A stretch of 64,000 nucleotides of DNA from Streptomyces novaecaesareae (lineage in GTDB: Bacteria; Actinomycetota; Actinomycetes; Streptomycetales; Streptomycetaceae): NCBI RefSeq assembly GCF_000716875.1, contig NZ_JNWQ01000032.1, positions 9,928 through 73,927 on the forward strand, read 5' to 3'. The notes beneath the pieces are model-generated. The model was not told the DNA's origin. It worked only from the letters and a program-made list of their open reading frames with translations, and ran no database searches. A program made the translations under genes and the position numbers. This document shows, piece by piece, positions 57,958-64,000 of this stretch (within the stretch, counting starts at the first letter, position 1; each line of letters begins with the position of its first letter).

Positions 57958-57996
57958 AAAAATAGTTTGCGCGGCGTACCGGGAGCGCAATAGCCT
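57958..57996 (+). promoter_or_regulatory. Probable WblC-dependent promoter of the wblC leader
   Basis: AAAAATAG (57958-57965) directly precedes a -35 TTTGCG (57966-57971). The -10 TAGCCT is at 57991-57996. An AT-rich block just upstream of the -35 is the known WhiB7 target signature, so this is a likely autoregulated promoter. The predicted +1 is about 135 nt before the leader ORF. Confidence 0.55.
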
Positions 57997-58139
57997 GCCG
58001 GGGCGGTCAAGGGGACGCGGTCGCACGGGGTTACACCTGTGCCGATTCCCCCGGACCCACAGCTTTACCGAGACAGACATCCGAACATTCGGAGCCGGGG
58101 GAACCTGGCTCCGCGAGACGCCGAGAGGAGGCGAAGACA

Positions 58140-58598
58140 GTGGGAAACATCATGATCACCAAAATGACTGGCCAGACCGTTGTCGCTGCCTCCCTGCGTG
58201 CCGCCCGTCTGCGGGCGCTCGCCGAGCTCGGTGGAACCGGTCTGGGTCTCGACACCACCGGTGTCTCCGTCGCCCCCGTTGTCAGTGGTCCCGGACACAC
58301 TGATCTGTGCCTCACGGGCGGCAGGAGCGTCGAAGGCACCGCTGTCGAGACCGGTCTGTCCCGTGACTGGGCGTCGGTCGGCACGTCGCGCTCCCCGCGT
58401 GATGAGCGACCGACCCAGGCACCGAAGGCGGCCGTAGCCGCCGCCACGCATGGCGGCTATGCGCAGGTCATCGGTGCCGGAAACGCCCAGAAGCAGAACG
58501 AGCAGCTGATCAACCAGGCCATGGCCGCCTTTACGGGCGCCGAGGCCATCCGGATGCAGGCCTTCCGCGGCCCTGAACCCTGGAGAGAACGAACCTGA
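58140..58598 (+). CDS. Leader ORF of wblC
   Basis: 152 codons from GTG 58140 (AGGAGG 8 nt upstream), ending 168 bp before wblC. Third-position GC is lower than in neighbouring genes and the protein (Gly/Thr/Ser-rich, MITKMTGQTVVAASLRAAR start) matches no family I know. Downstream in-frame ATGs at 58152, 58164, 58521 and 58554 would give shorter products. The last would yield a 14-residue peptide, MQAFRGPEPWRERT. Its 3' codons contain the antiterminator arm (58563-58575). It probably acts as a translation sensor for wblC attenuation rather than encoding an enzyme. Confidence 0.55.
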   Translation: MGNIMITKMTGQTVVAASLRAARLRALAELGGTGLGLDTTGVSVAPVVSGPGHTDLCLTGGRSVEGTAVETGLSRDWASVGTSRSPRDERPTQAPKAAVAAATHGGYAQVIGAGNAQKQNEQLINQAMAAFTGAEAIRMQAFRGPEPWRERT

Positions 58599-58667
58599 GT
58601 CAGCCTCAGGTCGGCACCTCCAGGGCCGCGGAACCCGTCACACCGGGATCCGCGGCCCTTCTGTTTT
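58563..58667 (+). promoter_or_regulatory. wblC attenuator: antiterminator and terminator arms
   Basis: Arm 1, TTCCGCGGCCCTG (58563-58575, inside the leader ORF), is a perfect 13-bp complement of arm 2, CAGGGCCGCGGAA (58621-58633). Arm 2 also pairs with arm 3, TCCGCGGCCC (58649-58658), forming a terminator stem followed by TTCTGTTTT. The 1:2 and 2:3 pairings exclude each other. Ribosomes moving through arm 1 would favour the terminator; slowed ribosomes would free arm 1 and allow read-through. Confidence 0.8.
58622..58667 (+). terminator. Conditional intrinsic terminator upstream of wblC
   Basis: AGGGCCGCGGA paired with TCCGCGGCCCT (11 bp), an A-A mismatch, three more G-C pairs, an 8-nt loop and a U-rich tail TTCTGTTTT, located about 100 nt before the wblC start. 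Confidence 0.85.
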
Positions 58668-58766
58668 GTCCGGTACGCAAGACCACCCAGGCCCCCCGGG
58701 GCCTCCGGCCCAGCACCACCAGTCACCTGGGCCGGAACCACTGAGAAGACGAGGAAGACGCCCACA

Positions 58767-59135
58767 GTGTCCACGGTCATCACACCGCCCACCCCGTCCG
58801 TACCGCCGACAAGCCAGATCACCAAGGCCGACCAGGCCGACCCCCCGGAGGTTCCTTCCATGCAGATCAGCTCGATCGAGCAGGCCGAAGCGCTCGGTCT
58901 CCCCATCCCCTGCCGCGCCTTCGACCCCGAGGTCTTCTTCGCCGAGACGCCCGCCGACGTCGAGTACGCGAAGTCCCTCTGCGGCACCTGCCCGGTGAAG
59001 GACTCCTGCCTCGCCGGCGCCCTGGAGCGGCGCGAGCCGTGGGGCGTCTGGGGCGGCGAGCTGTTCGTCCAGGGCGTCGTCGTGGCCCGCAAGCGGCCGC
59101 GTGGCCGTCCGCGCAAGACCGAGGTCATGGCGTGA
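58767..59135 (+). CDS. wblC: WhiB7-family redox transcription factor WblC
   Basis: 122 aa from GTG 58767, the length I recall for Streptomyces WblC. An ATG at 58860 has a stronger ribosome site (GGAGGTT) and would give 91 aa. Fe-S ligands are C49, C72, C75 and C81; GVWGG is at 93-97; the C-terminal AT-hook RGRPRK (112-117) is specific to the WhiB7 class. With the principal sigma factor it activates intrinsic antibiotic-resistance genes when translation is inhibited. Expression appears to be attenuation-controlled. Its stop overlaps the next gene's GTG by 4 bp. Confidence 0.95.
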   Translation: MSTVITPPTPSVPPTSQITKADQADPPEVPSMQISSIEQAEALGLPIPCRAFDPEVFFAETPADVEYAKSLCGTCPVKDSCLAGALERREPWGVWGGELFVQGVVVARKRPRGRPRKTEVMA

Positions 59136-59530
59136 ACCCCGCCGACCAGGTCGGGTCCGTCCACAGGGGAGAGCAGCCCCCGCTGGACAGCGCCCTCCGC
59201 CGATCCGTGCGGATCGCCGCCGCCAAGGCCGACGCCGCAGCCCGCAGTCCATTCCCGAGCACGCACCACGAGCAGGACCACGACATGACCCCCGCCGCTT
59301 TCGATCCCACCGCCCGCGCCGAGCAGGCCACCGAACGTCAGACCCAGAACAGGATCCTCGAAATGCAACTCCTCCACGAATCCCTGGCCCGGGCCCATAT
59401 GCAAGACAGGCTCCACGAGGCCGAGAACCAACGGCTCGTCAGCCGGGTCGTCCGGGCCCGCAAGCTCAAGCAGCGGGCCGAGCGGGCCTCGATGCGGGCC
59501 CGCAAGGCGCTCGCCGTGGCGCTGATGTAA
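59132..59530 (+). CDS. Hypothetical protein coupled to wblC
   Basis: 132 aa from GTG 59132, which overlaps the wblC stop (GTGA). An internal ATG at 59285, after GAGCAGGACC, would give 82 residues. The C-terminal half is a basic, strongly helical coiled-coil candidate (RQTQNRILEMQLLHESLARAHMQDRLHEAENQRL, then VVRARKLKQRAERASMRARKAL). No known domain. The tight coupling suggests that it is made together with WblC and could be a partner or regulator (inference). Confidence 0.65.
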   Translation: MNPADQVGSVHRGEQPPLDSALRRSVRIAAAKADAAARSPFPSTHHEQDHDMTPAAFDPTARAEQATERQTQNRILEMQLLHESLARAHMQDRLHEAENQRLVSRVVRARKLKQRAERASMRARKALAVALM

Positions 59531-59620
59531 CGCCCGCCCCACCGCAGGACCCCCGTCGTGCCGCAGGCCGCTCCCCCTCGCCGGGGAGCGGCCTGCGGCC
59601 GTTCTACGCTCGGATCGCCG

Positions 59621-61054
59621 TCAGCCCTTGCGCGGCCGCTTCGCTGCGGCCGCCGAGGGCTTCGCGGCCTGCGCGGCCTTGGCGACCTTCGCGGCCTTCG
59701 CGGGCTCGGCAGGCTCGGCCGTCAGCCCGTCCGAGAACTCGGGCAGCCACTCCAGCATCTCGGCGCGGAACGGCGCCTTGGCGCCCAGCTGGCAGAGCAC
59801 GCCGATGGTGCTCAGCGTCACCCGGTGGATCAGCAGGTACGCGGGCGGCAGGTTGAGCTGCTTGCCCAGGTTGTAGGCGGGGGAGCGCGGGTCGGCGATC
59901 CGGGCCGCCTGCGCGCGCATCCACGCCCGGGTGAAGTGGAAGACGTCCACCGCGGCCGGCTCGATGATCGGCAGCAGGTAGTCCAGCACCGCGTCCGGAT
60001 CGAGCTGGATCGAGGGCTTCACGAAGCCCTCCTCGCGCAGCATCTTCAGCACGCCCGCCGCATCCCCGTCCAGCGCCATCCGCAACGAGGCCCCGATCGG
60101 CGCGGGCAGCCCGCCCGGAAGCCGGTCCACCGTGCCGAAGTCCAGCACGCCCAGCCGCCAGCCGGACACCGGGCCGTCGTCCGTCAGCAGCCGGAAGTTG
60201 CCCGGGTGCGGATCCGCGTGCAGCAGCCCCGTCCGGGACGGGCCGGCGAACAGGAACCGGGCCAGCAACTGCCCGGCACGGTCGCGCTCCTCCTGGGAGC
60301 CGCGCGCGATCACCTCGGCCAGCGGGGTGCCGTCCATCCACTCGGTGACCAGCACCTGGTCGGCCTGCGCCACCACGCCCGGCACCTCGATGTCCGGATC
60401 CCCCGCGAACTCCTCGGCGTGCCGGCGCTGCGCCTGCGCCTCCAGCTCGTAGTCCAGCTCCTCCGAGACACGCTCGCGCAGCTCGGCGATCAGCGGCTTG
60501 ATGTCCAGCCCGGGGATCAGCGGCCCGAGCAACCAGGCCACCCGGCTCAGCTGCGAGAGGTCCGCGAGCAGGGCGTCGCCCGCGCCCGGGTACTGCACCT
60601 TGACCGCGACCCGGCGCCCGTCGTGCCAGACCGCCCGGTGCACCTGGCCGATCGAGGCCGCCGCCGCGGGCAGGTCGTCGAACTCCAGGAACAGCTCGCG
60701 CCAGCCCGCCCCGAGCCGCTGGGCGAGAGCGGTGTGCACCTTGGCCGCGGGCATCGGGGGTGCGGCGTCCTGCAGCTTGGTCAGCGCCGCCCGGTACGGC
60801 CCGGCGACCTCCTCGGGCAGCGCGGCCTCGAAGACGGACAGCACCTGCCCGAACTTCATCGCCCCGCCCTTGAGCTCGCCGAGCACCTTGAACAGCTGGT
60901 CGGCGGTGGCCTGTTGCAGCTCCGCGGTGACCACCTCGGCGGACCGGCCGCCGATCCGCCTGCCCAGACCGAGCGTGGCGCGACCGGCTATCCCCAGCGG
61001 CAGGGCGGCGAGCCGTGCCGTGCGGGTCACTGCCTTGCGCGGAAGATCGCTCAC
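59621..61054 (-). CDS. ABC1/UbiB (AarF)-family atypical kinase
   Basis: 477 aa from GTG 61054 (GGAGG 5 nt upstream). The family motifs are present: KGGAMKFGQVLS (the KxGQ-type ABC1 motif, about 48-59), ASIGQVHRA (Ala-rich P-loop substitute), VAVKVQYPG (ATP-binding Lys), LLHADPHPGNF (catalytic region) and LDFGTVDRL (DFG-type). The protein ends in a low-complexity Ala/Lys tail (AEPAKAAKVAKAAQ...). The position next to whiB7 matches Rv3197, which is reported to be involved in macrolide resistance with WhiB7. Its precise substrate is unknown. Confidence 0.9.
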   Translation of the reverse strand: MSDLPRKAVTRTARLAALPLGIAGRATLGLGRRIGGRSAEVVTAELQQATADQLFKVLGELKGGAMKFGQVLSVFEAALPEEVAGPYRAALTKLQDAAPPMPAAKVHTALAQRLGAGWRELFLEFDDLPAAAASIGQVHRAVWHDGRRVAVKVQYPGAGDALLADLSQLSRVAWLLGPLIPGLDIKPLIAELRERVSEELDYELEAQAQRRHAEEFAGDPDIEVPGVVAQADQVLVTEWMDGTPLAEVIARGSQEERDRAGQLLARFLFAGPSRTGLLHADPHPGNFRLLTDDGPVSGWRLGVLDFGTVDRLPGGLPAPIGASLRMALDGDAAGVLKMLREEGFVKPSIQLDPDAVLDYLLPIIEPAAVDVFHFTRAWMRAQAARIADPRSPAYNLGKQLNLPPAYLLIHRVTLSTIGVLCQLGAKAPFRAEMLEWLPEFSDGLTAEPAEPAKAAKVAKAAQAAKPSAAAAKRPRKG

Positions 61055-61219
61055 CCGGGCCTCCAATCCCTGGCCCCCCGACACCGGACGGCCGACCATC
61101 ACTACGCCATTGTGCCCGCTCCCCGCCCCGGGCCCGCCGGAATTCTGCGAGGTGGGGCGGGGAGTACCGTCCCTTTGCGGGGAGTTGGGCGGCTTGCGCC
61201 CTGATCCGGTGGGCCGCGG

Positions 61220-61939
61220 TCAGCGGGACACGCGCAGGGCGAGGCCGTCCAGGATGACCTCCAGGCCGTAGGCGAACTTGGCGTCGCGCTCGGAGGCCGG
61301 GTCGGCGTTCCCGGCGGCCGCGTAGGCGTCGACGAGGTGGTCGAGCCCGGCGACGGCCTGCTGAGCGGCGGGCATCAGCCGGGCGATGAACTCGGCCTCG
61401 CTCTCGCCGGAGCGGGCGACGGTGTTGAGCCAGGCCGCCTCCGCCGTGCTCATCCCGACGACGTAGGACAGCACCGTGTCGATCGCCCGGGTCGGCTCGG
61501 GGAAGCCGGCCGCGGCGAACAGGGCGGTCAGACGCTCGCCGTAGGACATCAGGTTGGGGCCGAGGTAGGCGAGGCCGGCCTGACCGAGGACGGACGACAG
61601 CCAGGAGTGGCGCAGGGCCGTCGCCCGGAAGGCCTGGGCGGCCTGCGTGACGGCGGAGCGCCAGTCGGGGCTGTCGGCGGGCGGGAGGGTGATCTCGCCG
61701 AAGACCTCGTCCACCGCGAGCTCCATCAGCTCGTCCTTGGTCGCCACGTGCCGGTAGAGGGAGGTGGCGCCCGCGTTCAGCCGGGTGCCGAGCTTGCGCA
61801 TGCTCAGGGCCTCGACGCCGTCGGCGTCCAGCATGACGATCGCCTCGCGGACGATCGCGGCCCGGTTGAGCGAGGGCTGGTCGGGCTCGCGCTGCCGACG
61901 GGCCCACACGGACGGGATCGGGTTCTGTCGGGTGGCCAT
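61220..61939 (-). CDS. TetR-family regulator with TetR_C-type ligand domain
   Basis: 239 aa from ATG 61939 (GGAAAGGAG upstream). The HTH spans about 25-70 (LNRAAIVREAIVMLDADGVEALSMRKLGTRLNAGATSLYRHVATKDELM). The C-terminal domain with AVDEVFGEI and the long helical ligand pocket resembles the tetracycline-repressor type. It is divergent from the MFS exporter with a 251-bp gap full of inverted repeats, so it most probably represses that exporter and itself. Confidence 0.92.
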   Translation of the reverse strand: MATRQNPIPSVWARRQREPDQPSLNRAAIVREAIVMLDADGVEALSMRKLGTRLNAGATSLYRHVATKDELMELAVDEVFGEITLPPADSPDWRSAVTQAAQAFRATALRHSWLSSVLGQAGLAYLGPNLMSYGERLTALFAAAGFPEPTRAIDTVLSYVVGMSTAEAAWLNTVARSGESEAEFIARLMPAAQQAVAGLDHLVDAYAAAGNADPASERDAKFAYGLEVILDGLALRVSR

Positions 61940-62058
61940 GGCGGCTCCTTTCCCCTGCTGCCTGCTGTTCCTGCTGCGCTGTCGCCGGGTTTCTCGCCGC
62001 ATCTGCCGCTGCGCTGCGCCTGCCGCTGCATCCGCCGCCGCATCCGCCATCGCCCCGT

Positions 62059-62173
62059 CGCGTACACCGTGCGCATTCAGCGTACAGCAGTCGCTGTTGC
62101 GCACACCGTTCCTCTGTGCGTACAGTGTTCGCATCGAAGGAACGGGGTGCGCAACCGGGGAACGGTGTGCGCA
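62059..62173. promoter_or_regulatory. Operator array between tetR and the MFS gene
   Basis: TGCGTACAGTGTTCGCA (62117-62133) is a near-perfect 17-bp palindrome. GGAACGG[G/T]GTGCGCA occurs at 62139-62153 and 62159-62173, 20 bp apart, and inverted at 62098-62112. GCGTACACCGTGCGCA (62060-62075) resembles the palindrome. Several TetR dimers may bind cooperatively across both promoters. Confidence 0.7.
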
Positions 62174-62190
62174 GGATGGAGGGGTGGCCG

Positions 62191-63726
62191 ATGGAAGCCG
62201 TCAATCGGATCGAGGGTCGCAATCCGCACCGCTGGTGGATCCTGATCGTGCTCTGCCTGAGCTCGCTCGTGCTGGTGGTCGACAGCATGGCCCTGACGGT
62301 CGCGGTGCCCTCGATGACCGCGGACCTCGGCGCCACCGCCCAGGACACCCAGTGGATCCTCGACTCCTACGTCCTGGTCTTCGCCGGCCTGCTGCTGACC
62401 TCCGGCAGCCTCGGTGACCGCTTCGGCCGCCGGAAGATCATGATCATCGGCCTGCTGCTGTTCGGGGCGGCCTCCCTCGCGGCGACCTTCTGCACCAACC
62501 CCGGCGAGGTGATCGCGGCACGCATCGCGATGGGCGTCGGCGGCGCGCTGATCATGCCCTCGACCCTGTCGATCCTCATCACCGTCTTCGACGAGCAGGA
62601 ACGCGGCAAGGCGACGGCGGCCTGGGGCTCGGTGGCGATGCTGGGGCTGGTCGGCAGCCCGGTGCTCGGCGGCGTCCTGATCGACCACTTCTCGTGGCAC
62701 TCGATCTTCTTCATCAACGTCCCGGTCGTCGCGCTGGCGATCCTGGCCGGTCTGCTGCTGATGCCGGAGTCCAAGGGCCCGTGGCAGAAGCCCGACCCGC
62801 TCGGCGCGGTGCTGTCCGCCGTCGGCATGACCGCCCTGGTCTGGTGGATCATCGAGATCCCGCAGCACGGCGCGTTCGGTGCCCGTTCGCTGGTCACCCT
62901 GGTCGTCGCGGTGGTCTCGCTCGTCGGCTTCGTGGTGTGGGAGAACCTCAGCTCCGCGCCGATGGTGCCGCTGGTGCTCTTCAGGAACCGCAACTTCAGC
63001 GGGGGCTCGCTGTCGCTGACCCTGGTGCAGATCGGCAACGGCGGCCTGCTGCTGGTGCTCACCCAGTACCTCCAGTTCGTGCTCGGGTACTCGCCGGTCA
63101 AGGCGGGCCTCGCGTTCCTGCCGCTGGCCCTCGCCGCGCTGATCGGCAACGCCGCCGGGGCCAAGCTCGCGGCGAAGGCCGGCCACCGCGCCCTGATCCT
63201 CGCCGGGATGCTCGTCATGGCCGCCTCGTTCGCGCTGCTGACCACCGTCTCGGCCGACACCGGCTTCGCCGTCCCGGCGATCGCGCTCGGACTGCTCGGC
63301 CTCGGCGCGGGCCTGGCCATGCCGGCCGCGGTGGGCGCCCTGATGGGCACCATTCCGCCGGAGCAGGCGGGCGTCGGCTCGGCGCTGAACGACACCATCC
63401 AGCAGGCGGGCACCGCGCTCGGCATCGCGATCCTCGGCTCGCTGCTGTCGAGCGGCTTCGCGAGCGAGATGCCGGCCGGGATGCCGGAGCAGGCGAAGAG
63501 CTCCATCGCCGGGGCACTGGCGGTCGCCGGCGGGGACACCGGGCTCGTCCGGACCGCCCGGGAGGCGTTCACCTCGGCGATGTCGACGACCTTCACGGTC
63601 AGCGCGATCGGTGTCCTGGCGGCGGCGCTGCTGGCGATGCTGCTGATGCGGGACCGGACGGCCGGGACGGCCGCCGCTGCGCAGCCCGCCGAGGGCGCAG
63701 CCGAGGAGGCCGGGCTCGCGGCCTGA
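62191..63726 (+). CDS. DHA2-family MFS multidrug exporter (EmrB/QacA type)
   Basis: 511 aa from ATG 62191, with GGAGGGG 7 nt upstream (an ATG at 62176 is the alternative). Fourteen membrane helices are predicted. Motif A is LGDRFGRRKIMIIG (about 72-85), motif C is AMLGLVGSPVLGGVLID (about 147-163), and the D1 region is WILDSYVLVFA. These are proton-driven drug exporters. The acidic, Ala-rich C-terminus ends AEEAGLAA. Probably controlled by the divergent TetR regulator. Confidence 0.92.
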   Translation: MEAVNRIEGRNPHRWWILIVLCLSSLVLVVDSMALTVAVPSMTADLGATAQDTQWILDSYVLVFAGLLLTSGSLGDRFGRRKIMIIGLLLFGAASLAATFCTNPGEVIAARIAMGVGGALIMPSTLSILITVFDEQERGKATAAWGSVAMLGLVGSPVLGGVLIDHFSWHSIFFINVPVVALAILAGLLLMPESKGPWQKPDPLGAVLSAVGMTALVWWIIEIPQHGAFGARSLVTLVVAVVSLVGFVVWENLSSAPMVPLVLFRNRNFSGGSLSLTLVQIGNGGLLLVLTQYLQFVLGYSPVKAGLAFLPLALAALIGNAAGAKLAAKAGHRALILAGMLVMAASFALLTTVSADTGFAVPAIALGLLGLGAGLAMPAAVGALMGTIPPEQAGVGSALNDTIQQAGTALGIAILGSLLSSGFASEMPAGMPEQAKSSIAGALAVAGGDTGLVRTAREAFTSAMSTTFTVSAIGVLAAALLAMLLMRDRTAGTAAAAQPAEGAAEEAGLAA

Positions 63727-63775
63727 AGCCGGGGCCCGGCTCTCCGAGCCTGGTTCGACCGGACGAGCACACCGA

Positions 63776-63806
63776 GAAGGCCGGTGCCCCAGGGGCACCG
63801 GCCTTC
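63776..63806 (+). terminator. Terminator after the MFS gene
   Basis: A 15-bp perfect stem, GAAGGCCGGTGCCCC and complement around a single A, 50 nt after the stop codon. Confidence 0.9.
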
Positions 63807-63825
63807 GGCGTTCGGGGCGCTGCGC

Positions 63826-63850
63826 AGGAAGTCGGACGGGCCGACTTCCT
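63826..63850. terminator. Second hairpin, possible terminator
   Basis: AGGAAGTCGG and CCGACTTCCT pair around ACGGG, 20 nt after the first terminator. It could back up the first, or end a minus-strand transcript entering from the right. Confidence 0.5.
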
Positions 63851-64000
63851 GGGCGGCTTTCCGGGGTGCTGTGCTCGCGGTGGGGAGGCCGGTGGGGGGC
63901 TTTTTGGCTCGGCCCTCCGCCTCGGCGGAGGGCCGGGCCGCGGTGTGATCGGATTCGCTGTTCCTTCCCTTGGGGCCCCCTCCCCCCCCGCCCCCCAACC

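Noticed and set aside
63910..63935. 12-bp hairpin CGGCCCTCCGCC/GGCGGAGGGCCG near the right end
   Set aside because: The TTTTT lies before rather than after the stem on the plus strand, and no gene is close enough to terminate.
62367..63998. Long minus-strand open frame through the MFS gene
   Set aside because: Shadow of a 14-helix exporter on the plus strand. It starts in a homopolymer-rich end and has no ribosome site.
63960..64000. Runs of C and G at the right edge
   Set aside because: Probably a low-complexity or assembly-edge artefact; no feature can be supported.

Overview
The window is about 64 kb of very GC-rich chromosomal DNA with Streptomyces-type codon use (G or C at almost every third position, frequent GTG starts) and typical actinobacterial genes such as WblC/WhiB7, mycoredoxin, AdnAB, TatB and an ECF sigma factor. 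It is most likely core chromosome of a Streptomycetaceae member (Streptomyces or Kitasatospora). No rRNA, tRNA, CRISPR array, insertion sequence, prophage or biosynthetic cluster was seen.

Layout. Two blocks that mycobacteria keep in separate places lie side by side. Block 1 (about 2-18 kb) matches, from memory, the M. tuberculosis Rv1202-Rv1239 order: dapE, a LOG-family protein, a folP2-type gene, a DivIVA-domain protein, tagA, an enoyl-CoA hydratase, the 55-residue DUF3117 protein, an O-methyltransferase, sigE, its anti-sigma factor, tatB, mrp, DUF1003, a PRC/MgtE-N/CBS protein and corA. htrA, which sits between rseA and tatB in mycobacteria, is missing here. Block 2 (about 23-61 kb) matches Rv3197-Rv3211: a DEAD-box helicase, a ferritin-like protein, DUF3107, TetR, an alpha/beta hydrolase, moeZ, an alkyltransferase-like protein, the adnAB helicase-nuclease pair, nudC, mycoredoxin, uvrD2, wblC and an ABC1 kinase. 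Insertions in block 2 are a glycosyltransferase/membrane protein/epimerase operon (29.2-33.1 kb), a pseudokinase-flippase (34.6-37.3 kb), a SpoIIE-type phosphatase, a PadR/ABC transporter operon (47.1-51.5 kb) and a GntR regulator. A divergent TetR/MFS efflux pair closes the window.

How the genes work together. Much of the content concerns DNA repair (tagA, ATL, adnAB, uvrD2), thiol and envelope stress (sigE, mycoredoxin, moeZ, nudC) and antibiotic response (wblC, TetR/MFS). The regulatory DNA supports this. Sigma-R-type promoters (GGAA[T/C]-N18/19-GTT) precede sigE, mycoredoxin and possibly moeZ. wblC has a roughly 770-nt leader with a translated ORF and mutually exclusive antiterminator and terminator helices. 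About ten genes have a TANNNT hexamer 6-8 nt before the start codon and no Shine-Dalgarno, which suggests leaderless mRNAs.

The best leads are the visible wblC attenuator, a dispersed repeat family with one intergenic copy and two in-frame copies inside genes, the palindromic operator over the padR start codon, the TetR/MFS operator array, and a proline-rich upstream ORF in the corA leader. I found no complete system that I could call entirely new.
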